NCBI GenBank assembly: GCA_964057225.1 | Contig: OZ059896.1 | Span: 9,486,001 to 9,550,000, forward strand | Length of the DNA stretch: 64,000 nt | Origin: Auanema rhodensis | Lineage: Eukaryota; Nematoda; Chromadorea; Rhabditida; Rhabditidae | Direction: 5' to 3' | Shown here: positions 52,243 to 64,000 of the stretch, piece after piece | How positions within the stretch are numbered: position 1 is the stretch's first letter | Layout of the letters: the number at the start of each line of letters is the position of its first letter | Made by a program: the position numbers and the translations under genes | Notes under the pieces: model-generated | What the model was told of the DNA's origin: nothing | Seen by the model: the letters and a program-made list of their open reading frames with translations, nothing else | Database searches by the model: none

Positions 52243-55200
52243 CTGAAATCAATAAATATAGAATAAAATTTAAAAATTATAGTTATTATAAATCTACTTG
52301 ATATTAAAAATAAGATAAATAGAGCAGGTATTTGAAAAAAAACATCAAACACATAATATGTATAGATCTCTCATCTAGGGTGATGAGAACGCATTGAGGA
52401 CAAAGAAAGCTATTACTTGATTGAAACACAGATAAACAATTCAGTAATTATAAAAAGTTTTAAATATATGCTATGAAATGAAGATTAAAACGATAGCTAT
52501 ACAGCTAATTAACTGATATTATTAAGTTTAAAAACAAATAAAAATGAATAAAGAAGAAGTAAAAGAATATTATATATATATTATGAGTTTTAAAAATTAA
52601 ATATAAAATATTTATAAAAATAATAATATACTATGAAGACATAGTATAAGAATGTGAATATATATGCCGTGTTCCAATTGTTTTACAAGAACAGTATGAT
52701 CATAGTAAAAGATAACATAAGAATGAATGTTGAGAAAAATACGATTAAATAAAAAATAATGGGACTTTTAACTTTTAACTAAACGAATATTTTAAATAAA
52801 AAATATATAAAGAGAGAGAGCAAAGAGAAAAAGAGAAAATGAAAAAGGAGGGAAAAGAGAAAAAAAGAGAGTTAAAGAGAGAGAAAGGGAGTGTATATTT
52901 CTGAGTAAAATGATAAAATGATTTTAGATGAAAGAATAGTATATGGACACAATAGATAGGTACCCAGCACTGTATGAGGTAGAGATGGAACGAGATGACG
53001 CTCAATGTCGTTGAAGCAAATAGACTTGAATAAGTTGTGAGTAAACTCATCAAATCTTTAAATAACTTGATTAATTTGATAAAGAAAAATAATTTTAATT
53101 ATGCATATATAGTAAAGAATATTGAGAATACCATATATGACAATATTTAGAAATTTTATGTAACTATCAGAAGAATTTTTTAAATATAATTTGTTTTAAT
53201 TGAATATACAATTGAATATATAGATATATAAACAGAATATATGTAATATAAGTTGATAACGTATAAAAAAATAAGACAGATGATTGATTTGTGGAGAAAT
53301 AGCTACTAGATTCGCTGAGATAGTAGAGCAAAATAGAGCAAATTATTGGAAAGCAAACAAATAGTCTAACTAGTGACTGTCTGACCCGTAGCATCTGACC
53401 ATTGAAGAATATTTGTTGACTTTCTGCCAGAAGCTATTGTCAGCTTGATCAACATTAAGGAGTATAAAATTAATTATTATTAATATAATGCATTTTGAAG
53501 GCATAACATATGAGAAACTATATGTTAAAACAAGTTATTAAAAATTAAAAACTTGTAAAACTTGACGTTCTATAATAGATCTGTGCTGACCGGTATATTT
53601 GAGGTTCCCATAATGTCTTTTGAGCACAAACATGATTTACAAACTGCACTACATGTAAACAACAATGAAAAAAAAAGTTGAGTTGAGTGACGAACGTTTC
53701 GGCTGTAAGAAATCATCGTACAGCAACACCGGGGTCAAGGCGGACAAATTGAGTCGTTGTGGTTATGAGTGATATGATGAGTACGGGATTGACCTTATCA
53801 GTACCATCTAAGAAGATATGAAAATGGAATACCCATACCCTAATCACAGTATAGCCAACCATTTTCCTTTAACTGTACTATATTCGTATCCTCCCGTATG
53901 TTCTCATCTTCTTCCACCATCTTATCTCATCTAATCTCTTTCTTTCTCTTATTCTTAACAGTATCCCTCCGACATACCTTCCTTCATATTGACCAGAAAA
54001 TGATAGATCTACAACTTCATTTCATTCATTATTATATCACAATAATCTTTTTATGAGCTGCGAAAATAATAAAATACAATATAAGTAACATTATTATAGT
54101 TAAAAATAAAATTTTTGAATAAAAACAACGTAACGAACTATAGTTATTTTTAGTTTATACCATAAAGGAAGGAAAGGTGATTTGGCGGCAGTTTGTTCAA
54201 AAATGTTTTTTTGTTTGCAACTTTTCTTTGTAATCTCTTGTAGAGGTGTTCGAATCTGACAAATAGTTTGAATAAAGATATAAATGTATACTATAACTAT
54301 ATTCATTTAATTATAAAATAAAGTTATTGTATAAAATTAAATATTATAATTGAATAACATTATCAAGGTCATCTTTTCAGATATCGAAACATCTGATTAT
54401 TTAATTAAATGTAACATTGCCATTAATTGAGGACACAATATATCACATTTTCATGAACTTACTTATATTATTATAATTGTTTTTCTTTGAAATTTAAAAA
54501 TGTACGTGTAGAATTATAAAGAAAAATTTGAGTATGATGTTAATATTTCGTTTTCGTTTTTATTTTATTATATATTTATTCATGTATTCTTATTATTTCT
54601 TTTATATAGATGAATATTATATTGAACAGCTTCATATAGAATCTTACAATCTAAAACATTACCTTTTGCTAGTTTGAGATCCGCTAGATTGAACGAATGA
54701 TGTTGATGAGAGAGAGAGTGAGTGAGAGAGAGAAAAACAAATAATAATTTGACCGAGATCGGACTAAACAAAGACATCACTAGAGAAGAAAGTAGTAAGA
54801 AGAGCAGTTCAGATAGCACCACTGACCAGACAAGACGATGTAAATTGAAGAATTATTTGAAAAGAAAAATACAATAAAACTTAGGGTATAATCCTGATAG
54901 AAATTATATAATATATTCAACATAAAGGTTATATATGCATCTTATTTATAATACATTTACCTACTTTTAATCTGATGCAACATGGTAGAAAAGTTTAAAA
55001 CTTAATTAAAGAAACTGAAAAATAAAACATAGACACAACAAGTTTTAAAAATCTTTTTAGTTTTAATTATTAATTATAATATAAATCAATTTTTATAGTT
55101 TATACATATATATGCATGTAAATATACACTTAAGTACAATATTCATATTGAACTGTTTCTTATTCTTCATTTCGATCTGCATATTCATGATATTTTCTCT

Positions 55201-55275
55201 TTTGAAATCTTTGAAAATTAACTTTTTTCCCCTAAAAATTCAAGAATAATACAGTTCATTTCAGAAAACTATATT
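52243..55275. other. Upstream region of the uninflatable-like gene
   Basis: About 3 kb between two divergent gene starts. A TTTCAG acceptor ends at 52243, 28 bases before the uninflatable-like ATG, consistent with trans-splicing. Purine-rich tracts occur at about 52,805-52,890 and 54,700-54,735. No exon chain or RNA gene is recognised; promoters for both neighbours should lie here. Confidence 0.4.
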
Positions 55276-56566
55276 ATGTGTTTTCTAATTGATACAAGTG
55301 ATTATACAACATATATACGTATTAATTATTTTCTTTTTTTCATTAATGCATTGTTTTGTGTATTTTCTATTTTCATAATCAATACATATTCATCAAATAT
55401 TATGAAAAAATATAAAAATATAATATTAACTCATCTTATATGGTAATTTAATTATTTTTTTCTAATTTAATAATACAATATCTTATTTTAGTTTTATTGC
55501 TCATGATAATCTCATAGGGGTATGTTCAATCTTGAAATGTCATCCCAAATTTATGGGAATTCAACAAATTGGCTTAGCCGTTGTTCCACATATACCATTC
55601 AAATATTTAATGTTAATTATAGGTGGCTTAATTGGAGGTACATTCCATGATTTTTTGAAATAAATTTTAAAAACGAACGAATATTTTAGAAATACTTGGC
55701 ATCTATATTGTGATGATTATCTATAGAACAAGAGTGATTATTCCTAAAACTAATATTCTTTATTTTAATAAAACAAATAATTTAATATGTACAGCATTCT
55801 TTTATAATTTTTGGATCATAGGAGCAATATTCATATATGTAACTACAACTGATGATTATGCACAAAAGTTTGAGCAATTAGAAGTTTATAATTATTCAAA
55901 TTGAATTATTTATATAAATAATATTTCAGTTTTATAATATATGTAAAACATCGGAATTTTTTGAAATTATAACATCTTCTGATGTTATTGTATACTATTA
56001 TCCTCAACATAAATATATAATAATTATATTAACTATATGGATATTTATGTTTATATTTGTTTATTTTCTATGTTTCTTTGCATGTTTTCAATTTTTACAT
56101 CCAAAACAAACTTCATTATCAGTTAGAACTAAACGTGCTCAAAAATCTTTACTAATAACTTTACTACTTCAGGTAAAAAAATATAAAATAATGAATGAAT
56201 AATAGTAAATACATCGTATTTTTCCCTTTTCAGACTGTTATTCCAATGACATTAATGCTTATACCAGTCATTTCTATTTATTTGGATCGATCATCAAGTA
56301 ATTACTGGGAAATTCATGAACTTGTGATTTTAATTATTTCAAAATTTCAGATGCTGCCTGTATCCTTATGTTAATGTATGTTACACATTCTATAGCCTAT
56401 AATATAGTTCTTATATTTGGACATAGAGATTATAGAAATGCTTTATATAATATTTACAAAAAACTATTTGTTGATTGTATGTTTCAAAGATTTTCATACA
56501 ACATTCACATTTTTACAATTACAAGTTTCAGCTTCAAAAGTATTTCAAACACATTCGGCGTTTTAA
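55276..56566 (+). CDS. Nematode seven-TM chemoreceptor, Str superfamily
   Basis: Seven in-phase exons: 55276-55442, 55492-55637, 55690-55883, 55930-56172, 56234-56297, 56351-56476 and 56532-56566. The product is about 324 residues, the usual size of these receptors. Seven hydrophobic segments can be read, beginning YFLFFINALFCVFSIFII. The loop before helix 6 has RTKRAQKSLLITLLLQTVIP, close to the R-x-x-Q-x-x-x-x-x-x-L-x-x-Q-x-x-IP pattern of srh/sri/str receptors. The last helix is followed by FGHRDYRNALYNI, as in that superfamily. Such proteins act in sensory cilia as odorant or taste receptors; the ligand is unknown. If the last intron is not used, the frame ends at 56604 instead. A TTTCAG acceptor lies 11 bases before the ATG. 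Confidence 0.85.
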
Positions 56567-57235
56567 TAAATTTATCTTCGTGTTTCAAAAAACTAATAAT
56601 ATGAATAATCTTTTATTATTTATATTTTATTATATATTATCTGATAATATTTCTTCAAATGTATGTAATTCCTGAAGTAAATATATAATAAATGATTTTT
56701 ATATTTATTGAATTGCAAATTTCAACAAAAAAAAAAAGATTTCAAAGAAAAAAAAACAAAATAATTTCATTTGTATTATATGTAATTATATAAAAAAATA
56801 TCTGAATGATATTAAATTTTATTTTCCTATAAGGATTGATAAAGATTCGGATATAACATCTATACCTTTCTCGAGACACGAAAAATAGACCCGATTTGGG
56901 TTTTATACATTAAGTAAATATATAATAATACATATGAAGAAAACAATTAAATAATTATCACAATGATGATTGAGCCGGGATTTAGAGTTATCTAGTAGTA
57001 TTCACTAAACAGACTATATTGAGCCTATTTCTGGATGAAAAATTATATAAATTTAAAAAAAAAATCATTTTATGATGAGTGACATCGGCTAAGATTAAGG
57101 AGAGATTAGATCAATATTGTGTGTAATTTCTTTCTTTTTTTCTTATTTCAAAAAATACACTTAAGTTTGCTCATTTTTTTAATATCATATAGTTGAGCTG
57201 TCCTGAATTTTATTCTGTTTGTATGCTATTGTGGT
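56567..57235. other. Convergent 3' spacer
   Basis: About 670 bases between the chemoreceptor (+) and the RIPOR-like gene (-). Rich in A and T runs; it should hold both 3' UTRs. Nothing else is recognised. Confidence 0.4.
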
Positions 57236-60200
57236 TTAAATACGTGTCGTTTCTTCTGTCATATCATGTGATAGGCCTGTAGGTATTGAGCTTTGAGAAG
57301 CAATTTGTCTCGTCAGAGATGTTCTACACATCGTTGATGGAGTTGAATTAAGTTGTGGACTGATGTGAGAAAGAAGTTGGGCTGCTTCATGACGAACATC
57401 ACTTGACACATCGTGTTCAGCAACGTGGCAGATCTGTTTTGTTATTCTTTGATTCTAAAACGAAATTAGTATATTTTTACGAAAATCATAGAAATAGGAC
57501 ATACGTTTAGAATTTGAAGAGCACGAAGAGATCCAATACGAGCTGGAATTTCTTCAGCTTCTAATAAACATAAGTAAGATGATAGTAAATCAGACATTAG
57601 ATGACCCCGAGCAGTCCGTAAATATCTTTCTATAAATTAAATAAAAAAATTAGTTATTAAGAAATAAGTTAATGAGCTACCTATAGTTGTTCGATTTAAC
57701 AATTCATCATGAGTCAGAAGCATTCCAAGATGCTTCAATGTTTCTAATGGAGGAACAACAGGAACATTAGATAACCGCTCCACAACTTGAACCACTTTAG
57801 ATGGTTGTAAAGTTTCCAATTGAGATACCATATAAGCTAAAATACAATACAAAAATGAGAATATTATATGAAACAAGCTTTTACTATACCATCATGACTG
57901 AGATTTTCAATGTAAGAAGCAAAGTGACGTCCTTTGAAAACGCCAATAAAATGGAAAATCGTCACTTGTTGAGTAGAGTCTTGGGCCGCATCGGCAATCA
58001 GGCGAAGAATAGAATCGGCAACTGTAATGCGAATACGATTTAAATAATCGAATAAAATTGAAAAGTAGTACCTCGATTAACCAGATATGGATAGTTTTTC
58101 TCAACAACATGTGCTATATTCATACGAATTTGAGCTCGTAAGTTATCTCTTGGAACAATCAGCATTGCATTCAATGGATAACAAGTACCTAGCCAAATTT
58201 GTTGAAGCTCAGAATCTGCTCCAATCTCAGTTAAAACTATAAAGAATAAGTTAAACATATGATTACGATCATATAAGGCTCACTATTGGCAACATTTGGC
58301 AGAGCCGGAACTGTGGCAGTCAGTCTAAGTAAATCATCCAATGTTACTGTCTCAATTTCAAGACGTTTGAGCGTTTCGGTTGATTTGTACACAAGTGGGC
58401 AATTCGTTCCAATATTATCCAAAGTCTAAAAAAACCAACGTTAAGAGAAATAAAAGGTCCATATATGCAATACCTTCAAACAATGAACAATACGAGACAA
58501 ATGGTATCGTAAACATGAATCAATTTCAGAATTTCCTGTAGCACCACCTTTATAGTCATCATCATGACTTTCCCAGAAACGATCGGAATCGAGATACATC
58601 TGCTCCAGATCATTAGCATCCATCATAGCTCCTAATGATTTTCTACGATCTTTCAACTAAAGAGTTAAAATATATTGTGTTGTTCAAACCAAATATAGCA
58701 TACCTGACGGAATCGTCGACCTTCTTTTCTTCCACCACTTTCACCATATTTCTTTCTAGCACCTTCATTAATGTATGGTGAATAATGTTGACGTAATGAA
58801 TCGATTCCGCTATCATTTTCAGAACTAAAATATATTTTTTTTAATTTAAAAACAAATAGAAAAACATACTGTCCATCTCCAGATATTAACACATTATCAT
58901 CCAATTCATCACTAACAGTACTTGTGGTTAAGGCTGTTCCACTTCGAATTGGAGAATTATGAGAACGATTACGACGTTTCTACAAAATTATTTTTTATTT
59001 AAATTTATATTTTTATATTAATAAAAAGAATATAATACTTACACGGAGAACTGTTTGCCATTTTTTCAAATAATCTACTAGTGGTTGAAGTTCCGGATAA
59101 TATCCGGTAGCAATTTTGTCAGCTAATGGAATGGTATCGTCGATGGTTTCCATCATCTCAATAATAGCTGCTGATCTCTCGGAGCTAGTTTCAGATGGAG
59201 CACCACTGTCACCTCCACTCATTCCAACAAATCTGAATGTATTCGTGATGTTAAGAGATTAAAAGTAAAAGATTCTTACGTTTTATTGAAAGCTCTCATG
59301 CTGTCCGGACTGTCATTAGGGGCAGTACCACTAAGATGAGCCAAGCTTATACTTCTTCTATTATTGATAACTGGTGAAGGTTGACTTCGACTCTTGCGTA
59401 AATCAAGAGTAGACATCTATGATATCAAATATATTATTATGAATTTATTGAATAATACTTACAGCTTCAGCTGTTGGAATGGTTTTGCTGACATCATGAT
59501 ATATACAATCTAATAGATTAGTTGATGATCTCCACTGTTCCTTCATAGCTGCACGTGCAGCAGAACCTCGTTTTTTCTCTCTTAATACAACTCTAGGCTT
59601 CTTATCAACATTTATCATATCCATTTTAGGTTCCAAAGGTCTTGATATAGTCTTTGATGAAAGCAGTGGACTATAAAACAAATTATTATTCAAAATATTC
59701 TGATTAAAACAGTAGAAACTTACACCCAAGTGACAACAAGTTGTAATTTAATAGTTCCTAGGCTATTTAGATTCATTGTCACAAGTTGTGGTTGTGATGA
59801 AAATAGTTCGCATGGTTCAAATGCTCGTTCACTCAACGTTTTTGTTTTGAAAAATGAACATTCAGATACCTAAATAATTATGATTATGATTGAAAACATA
59901 TTCATTTGTGAATCTTACCTTCACATCAATGGTACACTCAGGTAAACACTGTAAAGTGGCTTGATTCTTTTCCCATTTCTGTGAGCGATCTGGTTGAGTT
60001 TTTCCTCTGAAAAATTAAATTTCGAATTAAAGATTATCAATTGAATATCTTACTTCGTCTTCCATTTTTGAGATCCGTGTCGAACTTGAACTTCAAAAAC
60101 ATCTCCGGGAGACATACGGGCAAAGCCAACAATAGCTAAAATATAATTTCATAATAACCTTCGTACTATGATTAATTTCAATAATTTATACTTAATTTAT

Positions 60201-61658
60201 GGTTAACAAAGTATAAAATAAAAAGTACCTTTTACTTCTACAACCATACGTCCCATCATATTCTGAAGTTCCATCTCAACTGCAGCCGTAGCACGGTCAA
60301 CGGTGCGGCCACCAAGAGCAGCTCGCAAATCAGTAATAGATGAAGATCGAGCTGAAATAACATTTTTGAAATTTATAAAAATATATAATATTTGTTTTTT
60401 AATATTTTGAAACATAAAATTTATATAAACTTAAGACGATAGAAAACACATTTCAATTCATCCGACCGATGAAGGTCAGAAAAATATTTGAAAAGTTCCG
60501 ACAAGACTGGGCTAAATTCAAAATAAAAATAAAAGTTTTTTTAAGATGGTTAAGAATAATGGGTAAAGTAAATTAACTAAAAAACAGAAAAAGAGGTAAG
60601 ACGACCTAATATTGTAAATTGGCTCGAATAGAAAGAAAATAATTACACTACTGCGAAATGAACTTATAAGAAATTAAATGAAAGAAATAGATCAACCCGT
60701 TTTTCTGTAATTTTTTTTGACAAAAAAAAGAAAAAAAGATTCGTGAAATAGGTTGAAATATCATTTCAACAAAGATTTTAGAAATAAAGAAATGCGAAAA
60801 GATAATGAAATTCCAATTAATTTGATTAAAGTTTATAAAAAAATCTTTTTTTCCTCTTATTTGAATCATAAAGTTCACCAAAATTCAGAATTTGAAATGA
60901 AGTGAAATGAAATAAAACGGAAAACAAAATGATTTTTAGTTGGTTAAAGATGAAATTCAACACAATATTTGTGTATCTTGTATGTAGCCATCTATGTGTG
61001 TCTTTATATTTTCCTCAACGGAGGTAAATGAAAAGACAATAGAAATGACAAAGCATATCATGAATGAAAGAATGAAGAAGAGAAGGAAAAAATGTAAAGA
61101 AAAAGAAATAATAAGATGATGTTGAATAGCTAACTATAAGTCATTCTTGACTGCGCGAACAGTGTTCAAAAAGGAAATTGTGAAGATGGAGTAAGAAAAA
61201 GACTTAGAAAGCTAACGAAATAAATATTATTCGAATAATATTATTGTTTAAAATTATTTAAAATATATAGTTAACATGAAATCTTCAATATTTAACCAAC
61301 CTTTTATGGAATCATAGTGACCAGAACGATATTTTTCGAATAATTTAGTTAGTCGTTGATTATGTGATTCGTATAGATGCAAATTTTCTTCGGCTAAGAC
61401 TTGTTCCTAAATAATATTATATTATATGATATAATTTAAATATTTTAAATTACGTCTTGAATTGTAGCTCGACGGTCATCATCAGCTTCATCATATTCTT
61501 GTCTCAGGCGACGTAATTCAGAAGAATAATGAAGAATGAATGATCTAAAAATATGGAAAAGAATATTTGAAATCAGTAAGTAGAACATACTTGAATCCTT
61601 TCGATAGACCCTCGAATATAGCATCAGCCCTCTTATTCCCTCCACCTGAGGGAGCCAT
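57236..61658 (-). CDS. RIPOR/FAM65-like Rho-interacting protein
   Basis: Nineteen exons encode roughly 900 residues. The N-terminal part matches the conserved PL48/RIPOR region: a coiled-coil-like start ([17 protein letters not shown]), then RVAT-like sequence around [15 protein letters not shown] and a beta-rich C2-like stretch ([30 protein letters not shown]). A long Ser-rich linker with SENDSGIDS follows. The C-terminal third is helical and repeat-like ([13 protein letters not shown]-type, [31 protein letters not shown]), as in the armadillo-like end of RIPOR proteins. Vertebrate members bind RhoA and control polarity, cell spreading and Golgi orientation. The start follows a TTTTTAG acceptor; the frame stays open upstream of the ATG within this exon, so an earlier exon cannot be excluded. 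The fourth intron (60,352-61,300) is unusually long. Confidence 0.88.
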
Positions 61659-61682
61659 GGTCGCTATGGTCGCAGCAACACT

Positions 61683-64000
61683 CTAAAAATAATATAGTTA
61701 GCCATATATTCCAAAAGGTTAAGAAATGAATGAAAACTTGAAAAAATTTAAATTAATCAAAAGCATAGACAGATATTAGGTGTCAATGAAGATATAGTCG
61801 ATATCAATATAGATGAAATGCTTGATTGAGATAAAGTGAAATAAGAAAAAATCGAAATTCTTTTGTGGCAGAAACTTGCTAACTCATATATAGCGTTCAA
61901 AGTAAAAAATACACATAGATATAACTATATTTCTGAAATTATGAATGTTTTGAGTTATGGAAAAACAGTTCGATGGTATTTGGTGTAATTGGGAAAACGT
62001 TTTGTTGTTTTTACGGATTAAAGGCGCTTCACTAAATTCCAGAAAAAGCATAGTCTACAACGCTTATGAACAAGCAAGGAGATGAACATCCGCAAACCAG
62101 CAACTAGGCGGAGGCAATTTGCTTTTTTCCGTAATGCTGTCATCAGTTAGAAAAGATCAGCTCTATTCGCACTACTTAACAATGTTTTTCTTGTCTTTCT
62201 ACAAACTCGAAAATGACAATCATTGCGCTTAAGCGCTTACGGTTCTGCCACATCTATCTAGATGGATGACGAGACAGAAAAGCTAGTACATACTTGAAGG
62301 CATGTGATAATCCTATAGTTTTTGCTGAAGCATTATGTTGTACGAGCATTTTTTTGCAGGAAAAAGAAAGAAGACAAAAAGCATTTGAAGATGTCAAAGA
62401 TACCACAAAACTTGGTGGCAACAGGACATCTATATGATGTTTGTCCAAGAGCCAAGTGTTTGTGGGAGAAGGGAAAAAACTGATAAACTATACGTAGAAA
62501 AATATCCGATGCTTAAAGAAAATCATTTGAACATAACAATGAAAGTGAAAGAAATTATACGAAATGTATGAAAAGCTAGATGTATAATTCTCATGTTATT
62601 TCATGTAAAAGGAGAAAACGAGAAAGATACAGGGAAATTTTTGACGGCAGAACAATCCAAAAGAGGAACAAGCTAGCCAAGGCTAACTCCCACACCCCGC
62701 ATTTACATATGTCTGTTCTGCTTGGAAACGGAAGAACTAGCTACACGGAGCGAAAAAGATGGATATGGAAAAGATGGATACAAGATGAAATTCTATGATA
62801 CTGAAACGGTAGGTGACCTCGGAACACAACAACGTCTACTAAAGACCAGGTATTATGAGATAAATATATCAAACGGAAAAAAGTGAAATTTGATGAGGAA
62901 ATGTTTATAAAATAGGGAAGAGCTACGAGATGCGTTATTGCATCATCGGTTTGGCGTCGTGCGTTGGTGCTGTTCCAGATGATAGTCTTCTTAGAATGTT
63001 TGTTGTGTCCTTCATGTGTGCATGCAAACAAGCATTCGCGCCAAAGCTTCTTCACATTGCTTCCTCTTCATCATCTTGCTATGCCCCTATTCATTCAAAT
63101 AATTCTCTGTTGTATTCATCAGAAGAAGGTAGCATTGAATTCAGAATAGTTATCAGAATAGAGTTAAAAAGGTTGCTATTAAGTGGAACCATGCTTTCAA
63201 CACTGCTATTTAGAGTAGGCTTCTTAATACAACTTCAGAAACTCAAAGTCAAAACCCGCATATATTCTACATGCGTAGAGTTGAAATGAATTCAAGATGT
63301 ATGCAAGAAATTATAGTATTTTGGAAAAGTAAAACATTATTTATCCGGAAGAATATACTTGAAGAGTTCTTCAAATTTTTTTCCGAAAACGTCTTATGTT
63401 GACCGTTGTATAACATCCGGTTCACTAAATGATTGCCAATTTCTTAAGATCGTTAGATGTGTACGAAACGAACAAAAAAATTGCAAAGCCAGACACTAAT
63501 GCACTTAGTGCCGATGAACGTTACACGCTGAACGAGTGTATTACCAATTCTACAGAATAGAAATATAAAATTATGAGGATAATAGTCTATATAGATAAAT
63601 AATCTGTTGAAGAAGGAAATGATGCTGATGAAGAAGATGATGAATGAAATATCGTGTGGTTTTCAGAAAATGAGGATAACGATGTAGAGAGACATAGTCG
63701 GAACCTCATCTGACGACTTCAACGTGTGTTTGATGCGCAATTTAGATAGGATTAAGAGAAGTTACTAATATCTAAAAACATGCAATATAATCCTTAGACA
63801 AGAGGTTGAAAACGAATACAGGCGGAGAATTATGCCGATTTGACGTAAAATTCTTTACTAAATGAAGGGGCAAATTAGGATATTCGACTGAAAATCTCAA
63901 AAGGTAATGAGGTTATATCGAGATTTGAATGTGTTTTTAGTCGTATTGGTCAAACATTTGAACGAAAAAATTGTAAAAAAAACATAGCATGAACGTTTGT
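61683..64000. other. Right flank, no gene recognised
   Basis: About 2.3 kb upstream of the RIPOR-like gene up to the window edge. It is less AT-rich in places (around 62,030-62,120 and 62,640-63,080). Short open frames occur on both strands, but none shows a recognisable domain or a convincing exon chain. It is likely promoter or an upstream intron. Confidence 0.4.

Noticed and set aside
55276-56604. Chemoreceptor as a pseudogene
   Set aside because: All seven exons join in phase and the length is normal, so there is no sign of decay.
62930-63289. Plus-strand frames near the right edge
   Set aside because: Overlapping open frames on both strands, no domain and no consistent exon chain.
1-64000. 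tRNA, rRNA, spliced-leader RNA and CRISPR arrays
   Set aside because: No B-box-like tRNA signals with matching stems, no rRNA-like blocks and no regularly spaced repeats were seen. A small RNA gene could still be missed by eye.

Overview
The window is animal nuclear DNA, almost certainly from a nematode. It is visibly AT-rich. Genes are split by many introns, mostly about 40-50 nt, and several genes have a splice acceptor a few bases before the ATG, as expected for spliced-leader trans-splicing. A nematode-type serpentine chemoreceptor is present. The species cannot be told from the sequence. All gene models were spliced by eye: exon junctions were checked base by base for the cpsf-3, unc-26, SLC35-like, EGF-protein, four-TM and chemoreceptor genes, and more loosely for the four longest minus-strand genes.

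Layout. 0.5-3.7 kb (+): CPSF73, the pre-mRNA 3'-end endonuclease. 4.2-8.8 kb (+): synaptojanin (unc-26). 9.3-10.6 kb (-): a SLC35-like nucleotide-sugar transporter. 10.6-11.05 kb: an ambiguous small coding-like region. 11.4-12.5 kb: an inverted copy of a piece of the neighbouring gene, then broken DNA polymerase B and protease fragments of a Polinton/Maverick element. 12.85-19.16 kb (-): a Mesh-type NIDO-AMOP-VWD-sushi membrane protein. 19.2-25.6 kb: a gene-poor spacer. 25.6-27.35 kb (+): an unrecognised secreted EGF protein. 27.8-30.9 kb (-): a protein with four tandem BEN-like domains. 33.4-52.2 kb (-): a giant uninflatable-like receptor (C-lectin, LDLa, CUB, sushi, HYR, EGF, pentraxin/LamG). 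A four-TM gene lies on the opposite strand in one of its introns. 55.3-56.6 kb (+): a chemoreceptor. 57.2-61.7 kb (-): a RIPOR/FAM65-type protein. 61.7-64 kb: no gene recognised.

The genes do not form a pathway. Mesh-like and uninflatable-like are both large epithelial surface proteins, and RIPOR proteins act on Rho signalling and polarity, but nothing here links them functionally. I found no convincing new multi-gene system. The points most worth a second look are the hairpin-forming inverted duplication inside a Polinton scar, the four-BEN protein with a repeated intron position, the relaxed 3' splice-site usage (12 of 45 counted acceptors are AAG), the nested four-TM gene and the unrecognised EGF protein.
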